Shown here: positions 18,282 to 27,816 of the stretch, piece by piece | How the letters are laid out: each line of letters opens with the position of its first letter | Position numbering within the stretch: position 1 is the first letter of the stretch | From: Clostridium cylindrosporum DSM 605 | GTDB lineage: Bacteria; Bacillota; Clostridia; Clostridiales; Caloramatoraceae | Assembly (NCBI RefSeq): GCF_001047375.1 | Contig: NZ_LFVU01000002.1 | Span: forward strand, 1 to 64,000 | Reading direction: 5' to 3' | Length of the DNA: 64,000 nucleotides | The notes under the pieces: model-generated | What the model was told of the DNA's origin: nothing | Seen by the model: the letters and a program-made list of their open reading frames with translations, nothing else | Databases searched by the model: none | Made by a program: the position numbers and the translations under genes

Positions 18282-18310
18282 AGTATATAAAAATTTTTTA
18301 TTTTTGTCAA
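18282..18310 (-). promoter_or_regulatory. promoter of the fatty-acid operon
   Basis: On the minus strand TTGACA (18310-18305), 17 bases, TATACT (18287-18282). Its predicted start near 18275 lies within the FabT palindromes. Confidence 0.75.
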
Positions 18311-18398
18311 TGGCACGTCCATTTCTTTAGCACATATTTTAGATACTTTACCTTAATTTTACTTATTAAATTTTTTTATTTTTATTCCTTCAAAAACA

Positions 18399-18432
18399 AA
18401 AACAGTCTTTAAAATATTTTAAAGACTGTTTT
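18399..18432. terminator. terminator of the amidase gene
   Basis: Perfect 34-bp palindrome (AAAACAGTCTTTAAAAT and its complement) with its own A and T tails, directly after the amidase stop. Confidence 0.75.
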
Positions 18433-18442
18433 CGTCATCTTT

Positions 18443-21145
18443 CTACCTATTCCAATACTTAGCTATACCATTTGCTATACCATTTGCCGCTTTTTGTTGA
18501 AAAACAGGATCTTTCAGTTTAGCTTCATCGCTTAAAGTATCAATAAATGCTAACTCAACTAATGATGCTGGCATTTTTGTATTATTCAATACATATAAAC
18601 TTCCTGGTTTAGCACCTCTATTGTAAAGTCCTATAGAGGCAACAAGTTCCTGCTGTATAGAGGTTGCAAGAGCCTGATCTTTACTTACATAATTCTTACT
18701 ATAGAATGTCTCTGTTCCTGTACCCCCTCCAGCATTACAATGAATAGATACAAATAAATCTGCTCCATTTGAATTTGCAAAGTTTGTTCTATATGCTAAA
18801 GATTCTGATTGAACTAAGCTATTCCAACTGACTACATCATTTTGTGTTCTTGTATAGAGAACTTCGTATCCAGTTGACTGTAAAATTGATCCTAATTTTA
18901 GTCCAACACTTAAAGCTATATCTCTTTCCCTTGTCCCACTTGCAGATAGTGCTCCTGGATCTTTTCCTCCATGTCCTGGGTCAACAATTATTTTCTTTTT
19001 TAAAGGTGCAGGTCTTATAGCATCTATATTTACTATTTTGTAGTCTTCATATACTTCACCTGAAATCCATGCCCTTTTAGCCCATAGAAGTACTTTATTC
19101 GTACCTGATTCTAGTGGAGTACTAAGGCTAATTGTTGTCTTTTCTCCACTTTTAATAGGATCAGTATACTCCGATGAACTTACCCATTGACCTTTGCTAT
19201 TCGAAAACATAAACGCCTTATAACTTATGTTACTTCCATCACCGGCACTTGCGCTAACTGTTAATTCTGGTATTGTTCCTTCGTTGACTTTAGCAGAATT
19301 AACTGTCGCTTCTGATATCTTAGGAGTTTTATCAGCATTAACAGTTACATTTGAAATATCGTGCACATAGGAATCATATCCACCTGGGTCAATAGGAGAA
19401 TATCCCGCTCTTTTCACCCATATACTAAAGGTATTGCTTCCTGGTTGTAATGGTTTAGTTATTTTTACTGTAGTCGGCGTACTTGGATCTACAGATTCAG
19501 TATATCCATTTGAAACATCTTCCCATATTCCTTTACTTTGTGAGTATAAATATATTCTATATTGTACATTTACATCTGCACTTGACTTTAGAGTTACACC
19601 TGGATATCCTCCTAGCTTTATTCCTGAACTATCTACATTTACGCTAGTTATCTCTGGTATTGTATTACTTTCACTAGTTACATTAATCCTATAGCTTAAG
19701 AAATTATCATAACCTTCTTTGTTAACAGGTGTTTTTCCTGCTCTTTTAACCCAGATACTAAAACTGCTTTCACCTTTTTGCAGTGCTATATTAGACTGAA
19801 GATTATATATACTTGATGGATTTACTGCTTCAGTGTATCCATTTGATATATCTTCCCATATCTTTTTAGTTGATGAATATAAAAATACTCTATATTGCAC
19901 ATTTTCACTTCCAGTTGAAGTTAAGCTTATTATTGGCTTTATTCCAACCTTTTGCTGAGTAGCCGATATAGTTGCAGATTTAACTGTTGGTAGAAGAGCT
20001 TCACCTTCTGTATTATCAGAAGTGCCTGCATTAATTCTATAACTTAAAAAGTTATCATAACCTGCACTGTTTGCAGGAACTTTACCTGCTCTTTTTACCC
20101 ATATGCTAAAGCTATTCTCACCTTCATGTAATGCTATATTAGACTGAAGATTATATGTACTTGACGGACTTACCGCCCCAGTATATCCACCTGATACATC
20201 TTCCCATATCTTTTTAGTTGGTGAATATAAATATACCCTATATTGTACATTTTCACTTCCAGTTGAAGTTAAGCTTATTATTGGCTTTATTCCAACCTTT
20301 TGCTGAGTAGCCGATATAGTTGCAGATTTAACTGTTGGTAGAAGAGCTTCACCTTCTGTATTATCAGAGGTACCTACACTTACTCTATAACTTAAAAAGT
20401 TATCATAACCTGCTTTATTTATAGGGTCCCTATCTGCTCTTTTTACCCACACGCTAAAGCTGTTTTCGCCTTCATGTAAGGGTTTGTTTAGCTTTAAACT
20501 AGTAGTAGATGCAGAATCAACAGGCGCAGTATATCCTCCTGTAACATCTTCCCATATTTTACTAACTGGAGAGTATAAATACACTCTATACTGAACCTTA
20601 GTATCTCCAGTAGATGTCACTCTTAAACTTGGATATATACCAGCCTTTTGCTCTGTAGATAAAATACTAGCTGATTTAATTTCTGGAATAATCTCAGAAG
20701 TTGAAGAAGCATTTACCGTTACCCTATAACTTTGAAAATCATCATATCCCCCACTGTTTATAGGGGTACTCCCTGACTTTTTAACCCAAACACTAAAGCT
20801 ATTTTCTCCACTATGTAAAGGCTTTGTAAGTTTTAAAGTATAGGTTCCATTTCCTGCTACAGAGGTAGTATATCCTCCTGATACATTTTCCCATATCTTT
20901 TTAGTTGGTGAGTACAGATAAACACTATACTGTACTGCAGCACATCCTGTTGAACTAAGCCTTAAAGTAGGATATACTCCAGCAGCTGGAGATTTTTCTA
21001 CCATCTCTACTCCTGTCATTTTAGGACGTGTATCTGTAGTTGCCGCATTAACATTATTAATTGAAGCTAATAATCCTAAAGTATTTAAAACAAGAGTAAA
21101 TAGCAAAATAAATAGTATTCTGTTTTTTGTTTTATCTTTTATAAT
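18443..21145 (-). CDS. secreted N-acetylmuramoyl-L-alanine amidase with six repeat domains
   Basis: Exported cell-wall amidase of about 900 residues. A signal peptide is followed by six tandem repeats of about 105-116 residues (pattern VQYRVYLYSPTKKIWEDVSGGYT...ENSFSIWVKRAG...GYDNFLSYR; the sixth is divergent). They resemble triple-tyrosine/Ig-like modules, a tentative match. The C-terminal Amidase_3 domain (about 190 residues) has zinc ligands in DPGHGG, the Glu in TRERD and the His in SIHCNAG, plus catalytic Glu in VELAF. The first canonical start (TTG 21106) has no ribosome site. A perfect GGAGG sits 8 bases before an in-frame ATT (21145) or 11 before ATA (21142), adding 13 Lys/Arg-rich residues that complete a normal signal peptide; I therefore extend to ATT. 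Confidence 0.9.
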   Translation of the reverse strand: MIKDKTKNRILFILLFTLVLNTLGLLASINNVNAATTDTRPKMTGVEMVEKSPAAGVYPTLRLSSTGCAAVQYSVYLYSPTKKIWENVSGGYTTSVAGNGTYTLKLTKPLHSGENSFSVWVKKSGSTPINSGGYDDFQSYRVTVNASSTSEIIPEIKSASILSTEQKAGIYPSLRVTSTGDTKVQYRVYLYSPVSKIWEDVTGGYTAPVDSASTTSLKLNKPLHEGENSFSVWVKRADRDPINKAGYDNFLSYRVSVGTSDNTEGEALLPTVKSATISATQQKVGIKPIISLTSTGSENVQYRVYLYSPTKKIWEDVSGGYTGAVSPSSTYNLQSNIALHEGENSFSIWVKRAGKVPANSAGYDNFLSYRINAGTSDNTEGEALLPTVKSATISATQQKVGIKPIISLTSTGSENVQYRVFLYSSTKKIWEDISNGYTEAVNPSSIYNLQSNIALQKGESSFSIWVKRAGKTPVNKEGYDNFLSYRINVTSESNTIPEITSVNVDSSGIKLGGYPGVTLKSSADVNVQYRIYLYSQSKGIWEDVSNGYTESVDPSTPTTVKITKPLQPGSNTFSIWVKRAGYSPIDPGGYDSYVHDISNVTVNADKTPKISEATVNSAKVNEGTIPELTVSASAGDGSNISYKAFMFSNSKGQWVSSSEYTDPIKSGEKTTISLSTPLESGTNKVLLWAKRAWISGEVYEDYKIVNIDAIRPAPLKKKIIVDPGHGGKDPGALSASGTRERDIALSVGLKLGSILQSTGYEVLYTRTQNDVVSWNSLVQSESLAYRTNFANSNGADLFVSIHCNAGGGTGTETFYSKNYVSKDQALATSIQQELVASIGLYNRGAKPGSLYVLNNTKMPASLVELAFIDTLSDEAKLKDPVFQQKAANGIANGIAKYWNR
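19899..20020. repeat. 122-bp direct repeat, copy 1, inside amidase gene
   Basis: Identical base for base to 20247-20368; period 348 bases (116 codons). It spans the junction between repeat domains 3 and 4. Confidence 0.9.
20247..20368. repeat. 122-bp direct repeat, copy 2, inside amidase gene
   Basis: Identical to 19899-20020. The other domain repeats are similar in protein but not in DNA, which points to a recent duplication or gene conversion of this pair. Confidence 0.9.
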
Positions 21146-21391
21146 GTTCTACACCTCCTCCAAATTAATGTAAAAATTTACAATAGTCTATATATTATTA
21201 TATAGCTAACTATATAATACCATAAAAACCACTTTATATTGTTAATTTTAACACTTTTTTTAATATTTTTTTTAATCAAATGCCATAAATATACTACATT
21301 TCGACTTATATATTTTAAAATAATTTTTTCCTTCCTAATTATATATACAATTCATTTATACTGATTCAAGTTCTTAAAATAATACTTATAC

Positions 21392-21419
21392 TTGACATAG
21401 AATTATTATTTGATAGAAT
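21392..21419 (+). promoter_or_regulatory. promoter of the T-box-argS unit
   Basis: TTGACA (21392-21397), 16 bases, TAGAAT (21414-21419) preceded by TGA (extended -10). The 21146-21391 part of the gap shows no gene. Confidence 0.65.
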
Positions 21420-21439
21420 TATTACAAAAGATAGATTAT

Positions 21440-21668
21440 AGTCAATGAAAAGGATAAGTACCTTAAGAAATACTTTGTAGCGAGTAAGGGATGGTGTAAG
21501 CCTTATAATGTATTCTTTAGGGAATAGAACCTTTGAGATTCTACCGGAATTTAGTATGGTTTGACCTTTGCCTTAGGTTACAAAGGCTAAAGTGAGTACT
21601 TTTGTACTAACTAGAGTGGTACCGCGGATATTCTCCGTCTCTTGATATAAGAGATGGGGTTTTTTGTG
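21440..21668 (+). promoter_or_regulatory. T-box leader (arginine) of argS
   Basis: tRNA-sensing leader. The T-box core AGAGTGGTACCGCGG is at 21613-21627. Stem I carries the AGTA motif (about 21456), the distal-loop sequence GGATGGTGTAAGCC (about 21489-21502) and the AAAGG/CCTTT base. The terminator CCGTCTCTT/AAGAGATGG with a T run is at 21635-21666. Uncharged tRNA would favour the antiterminator and argS expression. The specifier should be an Arg codon; AGG (21519-21521) and AGA (21526-21528) both fall in the specifier-loop segment and I cannot choose between them. Confidence 0.88.
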
Positions 21669-21710
21669 TTTAATAATGAAATTTACCAAGAACTATCAGG
21701 AGGTTTAAAT

Positions 21711-23402
21711 ATGGATTACAAAAATATATTAGCAAAAAATCTTAGCGAAAAAACAGGTCTTAATCTTGAAGAAATTGAAGGCTTTATTGAAATTCCACCT
21801 AAAAGTGACATGGGTGACTTTGCTTTTCCTTGTTTTAGATTAGCTAAAACTATGAAAAAAGCTCCAAATTTAATAGCTGAAGAACTTAAGTCTACACTTA
21901 ATATTGATTGTGTTGAAAGAATAGAATCACTTGGTGGATATCTTAACTTTTTTATTGCAAAGGGCAATTTCTCCAAGGAAGTTATAGAGAAGGTTATTTC
22001 TGAAAAAGAAAAATATGGTTCATGTAATATAGGTGATAATAAAAATGTTATTGTTGAATATTCATCCCCTAATATTGCAAAACCTTTCCATGTAGGACAT
22101 CTTTGTTCAACTGCTATTGGAAATTCACTTTACAAAATCCTTTCCTTTGCAGGATACAACACTATAGGTATAAATCACTTAGGGGACTGGGGAACTCAAT
22201 TTGGTAAACTTATTGTTGCATATGAAAGATGGGTTGATGAAAAGGCTCTAGAAAATGAACCAATTAAGGAGCTTCTTAGAATATACATTAAATTTCATGA
22301 TGAAGCAGAAAAAGACCCTTCACTTGAGGACCTAGCAAGAGCACACTTTAAAAACCTTGAAGATGGTTGTGAAAAGGAAGTTAAGCTTTGGCAAAGGATA
22401 AAAGATGTAAGTCTTGTTGAGTTTAATAGAGTTTACGATTTACTAAACATTAAATTCGATTCACTTGCAGGTGAAAGCTTCTACAGTGATAAGATGGAAT
22501 CTGTCGTTTCAGAAATAAAAGATAAAGGTATTTTAGTTGAAAGCAAAGGTGCCTTAGTTGTTGAACTCGATGAATTTAATATACCACCATGTATGATAAT
22601 GAAGTCAGACGGAGCAACTATATATGCAACAAGAGATCTAGCTGCTGCTACATACAGACAAAAAACATATGATTTTTATAAAAATATTTATGTAGTTGGT
22701 ACACCTCAATCATTACATTTTAATCAAATATTCTCAACTCTTAAAAAAATGGGTAAAGAATGGGCTAACGACTGTGTACATGTTGGTTTTGGTACTGTAA
22801 GAATTGGAAATAAGAAGCTTGCAACTAGAAAAGGTGATGTTGTTTTATTAGAAGAACTTTTAAGTGAATCTATATCACGTTCACTTGAACTTATTAATGA
22901 AAAAAATCCAGCACTTGATAACAAAGAAGATGTTGCCAAAAAAATCGGAATAGGTTCAGTAATATTTACATACCTAAAAAACAATAGGGAAAGAGATTTA
23001 TCATTTGACTGGAAAGACATATTAAACTTTGATGGAGAAACTGCACCATATGTACAATATACCTATGCTAGAGGTAAAAGTATTCTTAAAAAAGCTGGTG
23101 ATTTTTCCTCTACTGCTGATTACACAAAACTAAATACTACAGAGGAGTTTGAACTTACAAAGCTTATTTCAAGGTTTAATGAAACTCTTCTTCTTTCTAT
23201 CGAAAAGTATGAGCCATCAATTATTACAAGATATATAATAGATGTTGCAAAGGCATTTAATAAATTTTATAATCACTGCTCAATTATGAATCTTGAAGAT
23301 GATTCACTTAAAATGGCAAGATTAAATCTAGTTGTAGCTACAACTATAGTAATTAAAAATGGTCTTTCTCTTCTAGGAATAGATACTGTAGAAAGAATGT
23401 AA
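21711..23402 (+). CDS. argS: arginyl-tRNA synthetase
   Basis: Class I aminoacyl-tRNA synthetase, 563 residues from this start. The order is an N-terminal additional domain (MDYKNILA...), the HIGH-like motif in [21 protein letters not shown] (about 110-130), the catalytic Rossmann fold, YATRDLAAA, and the C-terminal helical anticodon-binding domain (DALR type) from about residue 440, ending [13 protein letters not shown]. No canonical KMSKS is seen; LATRKGDV lies at its position, as is usual for ArgRS. ATG 21711 follows AGGAGG. The upstream T-box controls it. Confidence 0.96.
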   Translation: MDYKNILAKNLSEKTGLNLEEIEGFIEIPPKSDMGDFAFPCFRLAKTMKKAPNLIAEELKSTLNIDCVERIESLGGYLNFFIAKGNFSKEVIEKVISEKEKYGSCNIGDNKNVIVEYSSPNIAKPFHVGHLCSTAIGNSLYKILSFAGYNTIGINHLGDWGTQFGKLIVAYERWVDEKALENEPIKELLRIYIKFHDEAEKDPSLEDLARAHFKNLEDGCEKEVKLWQRIKDVSLVEFNRVYDLLNIKFDSLAGESFYSDKMESVVSEIKDKGILVESKGALVVELDEFNIPPCMIMKSDGATIYATRDLAAATYRQKTYDFYKNIYVVGTPQSLHFNQIFSTLKKMGKEWANDCVHVGFGTVRIGNKKLATRKGDVVLLEELLSESISRSLELINEKNPALDNKEDVAKKIGIGSVIFTYLKNNRERDLSFDWKDILNFDGETAPYVQYTYARGKSILKKAGDFSSTADYTKLNTTEEFELTKLISRFNETLLLSIEKYEPSIITRYIIDVAKAFNKFYNHCSIMNLEDDSLKMARLNLVVATTIVIKNGLSLLGIDTVERM

Positions 23403-23404
23403 CT

Positions 23405-23432
23405 AAAAAAGGTACCTAAAGGTACCTTTTTT
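23405..23432. terminator. bidirectional terminator argS / lipoprotein
   Basis: AAAAAAGGTACC-TAAA-GGTACCTTTTTT, between convergent genes. Confidence 0.85.
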
Positions 23433-23961
23433 ATCTAAACACTTCACATATTAGCCATTTTCCTGTTTTCAAATCCCTAATCAGTGCAAACTTTTGTGAG
23501 TTTTCTCCTCCAAATTCTTCACTATATCCTTTATTAATATTTATATTAAAACTAATCTTAAATATCTTTATACTGTGTTCATCTACACCATACTCACTTT
23601 TAATATAATCAACATAAACTTTTATTTTATCATCATTATAATCAGTTTCCATTATATTGTTAATTGTAATACTTTTTACATAGTCTACGTTAAAATTCTC
23701 AGGTAAATTAGATAATTTATTAAAAAATAAGTTTCTCATATTAGGTACATCATGATTCTCCATTGCTCTAAAGTATTCTTTTATAATTTTAAGCGATTGT
23801 TCATTAGAATCTTTATTTGTACTATTTACATCAACTTTATTACTTTGACTATTCTTAACCTTATTTGTGCTGCCTAATGAATTTTCTTCTTTAATTGAAC
23901 ATCCTACAAGAAAAAGCATTCCAAATATTATGCTTAAACATACCTTTGCCTTTAAACTCAT
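23431..23961 (-). CDS. small lipoprotein of unknown function
   Basis: Predicted lipid-anchored extracellular protein, 176 residues from ATG 23961 (after GGAGGG). The signal peptide ends in a lipobox LVGC (Cys about 21), followed by an Asn/Ser/Lys-rich linker. The C-terminal part (about 60-176) begins LKIIKEYFRAMENHDVPNMRNLF, an opening helix of the kind seen in NTF2-like folds and DUF4829-type clostridial lipoproteins. That resemblance is by eye only and no active site is evident. It stands alone downstream of argS on the opposite strand. Confidence 0.8.
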   Translation of the reverse strand: MSLKAKVCLSIIFGMLFLVGCSIKEENSLGSTNKVKNSQSNKVDVNSTNKDSNEQSLKIIKEYFRAMENHDVPNMRNLFFNKLSNLPENFNVDYVKSITINNIMETDYNDDKIKVYVDYIKSEYGVDEHSIKIFKISFNININKGYSEEFGGENSQKFALIRDLKTGKWLICEVFR

Positions 23962-24100
23962 GTTAGTACCCTCCAAGACTAACTTACTAAACTATTTACT
24001 ATTCCTGATATATATCGTAGATTATCTCCTTGAATAATAATGTTTATAATACAATGATACCCCTATACAAAGAATCATTCAATAAAGATTTTAAAGAAAT

Positions 24101-24141
24101 AGGTATCCTTAAAGGCAAAACTTTTACCTTTAAGGATACCT
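24101..24141 (-). terminator. terminator of the McrBC-like operon
   Basis: AGGTATCCTTAAAGG paired with CCTTTAAGGATACCT (15 bp, 11-base loop), overlapping the end of the nuclease gene region. The T-tract (ATTTCTTT) is modest. Confidence 0.7.
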
Positions 24142-25893
24142 CTATATTAGTTTACTTATTAACATATTTTCCAAATCCTTAAATCCATAGATTTCTCCAC
24201 TTTCATCAGGCTTTAATTGTAAAAATGTATAATCTCCCCATTCTTTACTAATAACTCTATCAATATCTTCTTGTCCTGGATATACAACTATAATCTTTTT
24301 AATTGGATAAATAGGTTTTCTATTATTATCAAAGATATATTTAATTGTTGTTTTATAGTTTTTTATTTGAATCATTGTATTAGTATTATAAAGATCACTC
24401 CAAAGATAAGAATATCTTCTATACTTAGATTCAATTATTATAGAATCTTTTAGACTATTATTTTCTAAATAATCCACTCTAATATCAGGCAGTCTATTTG
24501 GAGCATGAGTATAAAATCCATTTCCTGTTTCTAAACTTTCACTAGGCATTGATAGAACTTCCTTTTCATACCACACCCTAACTTCCTTTTCACCATTTAT
24601 AAATCTAGCTAAGCATCCCTTTGGAATCTTATCTAAAAAATTACACTCGCTTATATCCTTAAAGTCACAATTTGAAAGACTCATTCCAATATCTTTAAAT
24701 ACCTTAACAACAACAAGAAATACAAAATACTCATATAGAAGCTCAGATGGCTTATAACTAATAGATTTTTTTTCCTTACTTAAATAAATTTTATTATATA
24801 TTTTTAGTATAGACTTATATCTATTATCTTCCATCCTAACACTTTTATAATTAATATTATGAATAGTAGGTACTTCCTTTATATATGTACTTTTTATAAA
24901 AGATGCAAGGGTTGTTTTTGCACCTTTTAATACTCTCATTATATATTTTAGATCATCTCTTCTTTTTTTTACACTTCCTAGGGATAAACAAGTTTGATCA
25001 TAGGATTTTATTCTTTTCTCTATCTCTTTTGTATCAAAACTTACTCCTTTAACTTTTTCAATATTGCTTTTTTTAAATTCTGATTCTTTTCTTACTGCCA
25101 CTTCTTCTATTTTATTTTGTTCATATGCATAGGTTAACTTCTCTTCGATATCAGAAATACTAATCAACATTTTCGTAGCAATACTTTTTATAATAATATT
25201 TTGCTTATTACGGAAATCCTTAACCTTCTTATAACTATATTCATCATTTTTGTTCCCTTTAGAATTTAAATATTCAACCTTTCTATCTATCCTTTGATGT
25301 TTACCACTTTTTATATAATTCCTATCTAAAGTAAAATAAGGATTTTTCATTATACTGCTCAAATTATATTTTAATAAACTATGAAATTCGTTATACTGTT
25401 TTAATATACTCATATAGTCATTAACTACAGAAGAATTACTCCTATGTAATTTTGAACCCATATTATAAGATAGATTACTGATCTGTGTATTTACAAAATC
25501 CCTTAAGTTCTTAAGCTGAATATCATTTATGTGTCTAGGAACAATTTCAAACATAGAATAATACTTTCCATTATTTAAAGTTAACTTAACAATATAGCTT
25601 CCTGGAATAAGCATAGAATAATTATTGTCAAGTTCAAATAACATTTTACTTTGGCCTGGAAAAAGTATAAATGCTTCTCCATCCTCTTGAAATACATTTT
25701 CTACAAGTAAAGTTGCCCTTTCATCATTTGCCTCAAATTCTATATAAACCTTTGAACATTCCTTTATCACAACTTCAATATCATCTATGCTCCATAAATC
25801 TTTATGAAACTTAGTAACTTCTTGAACATATTCTTTTCCAAAGTTCTGAATTATAAATCGTACTTTAATACTCTTACTATAAAGTGTATCCAT
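24142..25893 (-). CDS. McrC-like protein: DUF2357-type N-terminus and PD-(D/E)XK nuclease
   Basis: Predicted nuclease subunit of a McrBC-type system, 583 residues. The N-terminal 140 residues have a beta-rich Ig-like feel (GSYIVKLTLNNGKYYSMFEI), then a long helical region typical of DUF2357 McrC relatives (about 140-420). The C-terminal domain has the PD-(D/E)XK pattern: LPDIRVDY (about 480), IIIESKYRR (about 498), then MIQIKNYK. The gene starts inside the ATPase gene (17-base overlap, with GAGGAGATG as ribosome site), which implies a coupled complex. No DNA methyltransferase accompanies it, so modification-dependent or RNA/DNA invader-directed cleavage is inferred, not shown. Confidence 0.82.
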   Translation of the reverse strand: MDTLYSKSIKVRFIIQNFGKEYVQEVTKFHKDLWSIDDIEVVIKECSKVYIEFEANDERATLLVENVFQEDGEAFILFPGQSKMLFELDNNYSMLIPGSYIVKLTLNNGKYYSMFEIVPRHINDIQLKNLRDFVNTQISNLSYNMGSKLHRSNSSVVNDYMSILKQYNEFHSLLKYNLSSIMKNPYFTLDRNYIKSGKHQRIDRKVEYLNSKGNKNDEYSYKKVKDFRNKQNIIIKSIATKMLISISDIEEKLTYAYEQNKIEEVAVRKESEFKKSNIEKVKGVSFDTKEIEKRIKSYDQTCLSLGSVKKRRDDLKYIMRVLKGAKTTLASFIKSTYIKEVPTIHNINYKSVRMEDNRYKSILKIYNKIYLSKEKKSISYKPSELLYEYFVFLVVVKVFKDIGMSLSNCDFKDISECNFLDKIPKGCLARFINGEKEVRVWYEKEVLSMPSESLETGNGFYTHAPNRLPDIRVDYLENNSLKDSIIIESKYRRYSYLWSDLYNTNTMIQIKNYKTTIKYIFDNNRKPIYPIKKIIVVYPGQEDIDRVISKEWGDYTFLQLKPDESGEIYGFKDLENMLISKLI

Positions 25894-27814
25894 TATAATA
25901 CATCTCCTCGGCTTTTCGCTTTAATTCATCAATTGATATTTTAAAATCTGATATTCCTTTATAATTTTCCTCTATTAATATTTTATAAATCTCTCCATGA
26001 TTTATATGACCCTTTTCTATATTTCCAATAAGCTTTCCATATTGCTCCTGATGCCCTTTTACTTTTGTTAAAATTCTTTGCTTAATTTGTATATCAAATG
26101 ATTTTTCTCTCGATAAAAGCAACTCTCCCTTTTCAGTTTCTGGTATGTTAAATATATAGGATGCCATATTATACAAAGTTCTATAGGATATACCCTTTTG
26201 CCTATCTATTGCATTAATTGCATTATGTATATCATCTAATAATTTAAGCTCATTTTCCCTAAATATGTCTAAAGGAGATGTACAATCTCTTCTCCAAAAT
26301 TTAAAGTTTAAATAGTATTTTTCATCTAAATTCTCTAAAGTCTTTCCCCTATAGGATTCTAATATATTTTTCATTTCAATAAATGAAATCTTTTTAGGAT
26401 TAATAAGATTTGCCCTATCTAAAAGTCTATCTGAAAACTCCTTAGTTGTTTCATCTATATTAACAGTACCAACAAATACAACATTCTTACCTATTTTGAT
26501 GGATGCTGGATAATCACTGGAATTTTTGCATTTTGAATTTTTGTTATATAGGATTAAATTTCTTTCTTCTTTTTCCATTTCAAGTATTGAAATAAATGGA
26601 CTAAACCAATACTCTACCTGACTTAAGTTCATTTCATCAAATATAATCATAAAAACTTCATCGGTATTTTCCTGTGCAGTTCTTAATAAATCTACAACCC
26701 CTGTTTCTGACGGTATATATTCATCCTTTGATGTATTTAAGTATCCTATTATATCAGATGGCTCTGTATATGAAGGACTAATAGGTACTACTATATAATT
26801 TTTATCTTCAAGTCCAAGAGCCTTTGCATATGAAATTGCAAGACTAGTCTTCCCTATTCCAGACATTCCACTAATAATTGTTAAAGGATTTGTCTTAAGC
26901 GATATATGAAAATTATAAATATCTTCTTCTTTGTAAAAAAGACCTGTATTTGTAAGATTATATTTAAATCTTTTTAAAAATTCATATTCACTTTTTATTA
27001 TTTTATAGTCTAATTTTTCCTCTGAATTTTTTAAGACGTGTTCTCCATTTTTGAAGTATTCTTTCAACTCCCCATCAATGTATTCCTTAGTTAAAAAAAG
27101 TAAGTTGTCATTTACTTTATATACAATATTTTTTCTGAAGTGATCTGGTATCTCAATTTTTTTAATTTCACCTATTCCTTGAAGCATTCTTTTATCATCT
27201 AATGTTCTTCCCCAATTTAAATTATAATAGATATAATCATCACATATTATAAATTCTGGATCATCCATATACTTACTATAGTTTTCAAATCTGATTGGAT
27301 CTTGTCTCATAATTGCTCTTTCAAACTCTTCGAATCCTCTAACAATAGGTGACGGAATAGGAACAAAGGTGTGTCCCCTATAATTGTTTAAGTCCTCTAC
27401 ATCTCTTACAACTAAATTCCTATAATAAATTTCAACTTTTCCTAGCTTCTCTTCCTTTTTAAGATAAGGTGTAAATAATACAAGCTTATTCTTTAATTTT
27501 TCATATATATATTCCTTTTTTTCCTTTATTTCAAGATCCCAATATTCAAGGGGCATTCCAATTCCTTCTATTCCCTTTTCAAATCCTACGAACATGTTAT
27601 TTTCAAAAGGTCCAGGAATATCATATAAGTTTTTCGGTATACTTGACATTGCTTTAATATAAAATAATATATATTGAGGATTCTTCCTTAAATACGTTAT
27701 ACAACTTTGATCCTCACCTATACTGGGAAATACTTTTTCTTCTATCGCAAGATATCCTAATAAATAACATTCCTCAATTGACCTAATATCCTCTTCTTTG
27801 AAAATTCTTTGCAT
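25877..27814 (-). CDS. McrB-like AAA+ NTPase
   Basis: Motor subunit of the McrBC-like operon, 645 residues. The first 300 residues match nothing I recognise and may be the target-recognition part. The AAA+ module (about 310-560) has Walker A GMSGIGKTS, PISPSYTEPSDIIGYL, Walker B MIIFDEMNLSQVEYWF, and VGTVNIDETT (sensor-1 and the McrB family N-x-D signature), then FSDRLLDRAN. McrB is GTP-specific in E. coli; nucleotide preference here is unknown. ATG follows GGAGGGG, two bases after the preceding gene. Confidence 0.87.
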   Translation of the reverse strand: MQRIFKEEDIRSIEECYLLGYLAIEEKVFPSIGEDQSCITYLRKNPQYILFYIKAMSSIPKNLYDIPGPFENNMFVGFEKGIEGIGMPLEYWDLEIKEKKEYIYEKLKNKLVLFTPYLKKEEKLGKVEIYYRNLVVRDVEDLNNYRGHTFVPIPSPIVRGFEEFERAIMRQDPIRFENYSKYMDDPEFIICDDYIYYNLNWGRTLDDKRMLQGIGEIKKIEIPDHFRKNIVYKVNDNLLFLTKEYIDGELKEYFKNGEHVLKNSEEKLDYKIIKSEYEFLKRFKYNLTNTGLFYKEEDIYNFHISLKTNPLTIISGMSGIGKTSLAISYAKALGLEDKNYIVVPISPSYTEPSDIIGYLNTSKDEYIPSETGVVDLLRTAQENTDEVFMIIFDEMNLSQVEYWFSPFISILEMEKEERNLILYNKNSKCKNSSDYPASIKIGKNVVFVGTVNIDETTKEFSDRLLDRANLINPKKISFIEMKNILESYRGKTLENLDEKYYLNFKFWRRDCTSPLDIFRENELKLLDDIHNAINAIDRQKGISYRTLYNMASYIFNIPETEKGELLLSREKSFDIQIKQRILTKVKGHQEQYGKLIGNIEKGHINHGEIYKILIEENYKGISDFKISIDELKRKAEEMYYNGYTL

Positions 27815-27816
27815 TA

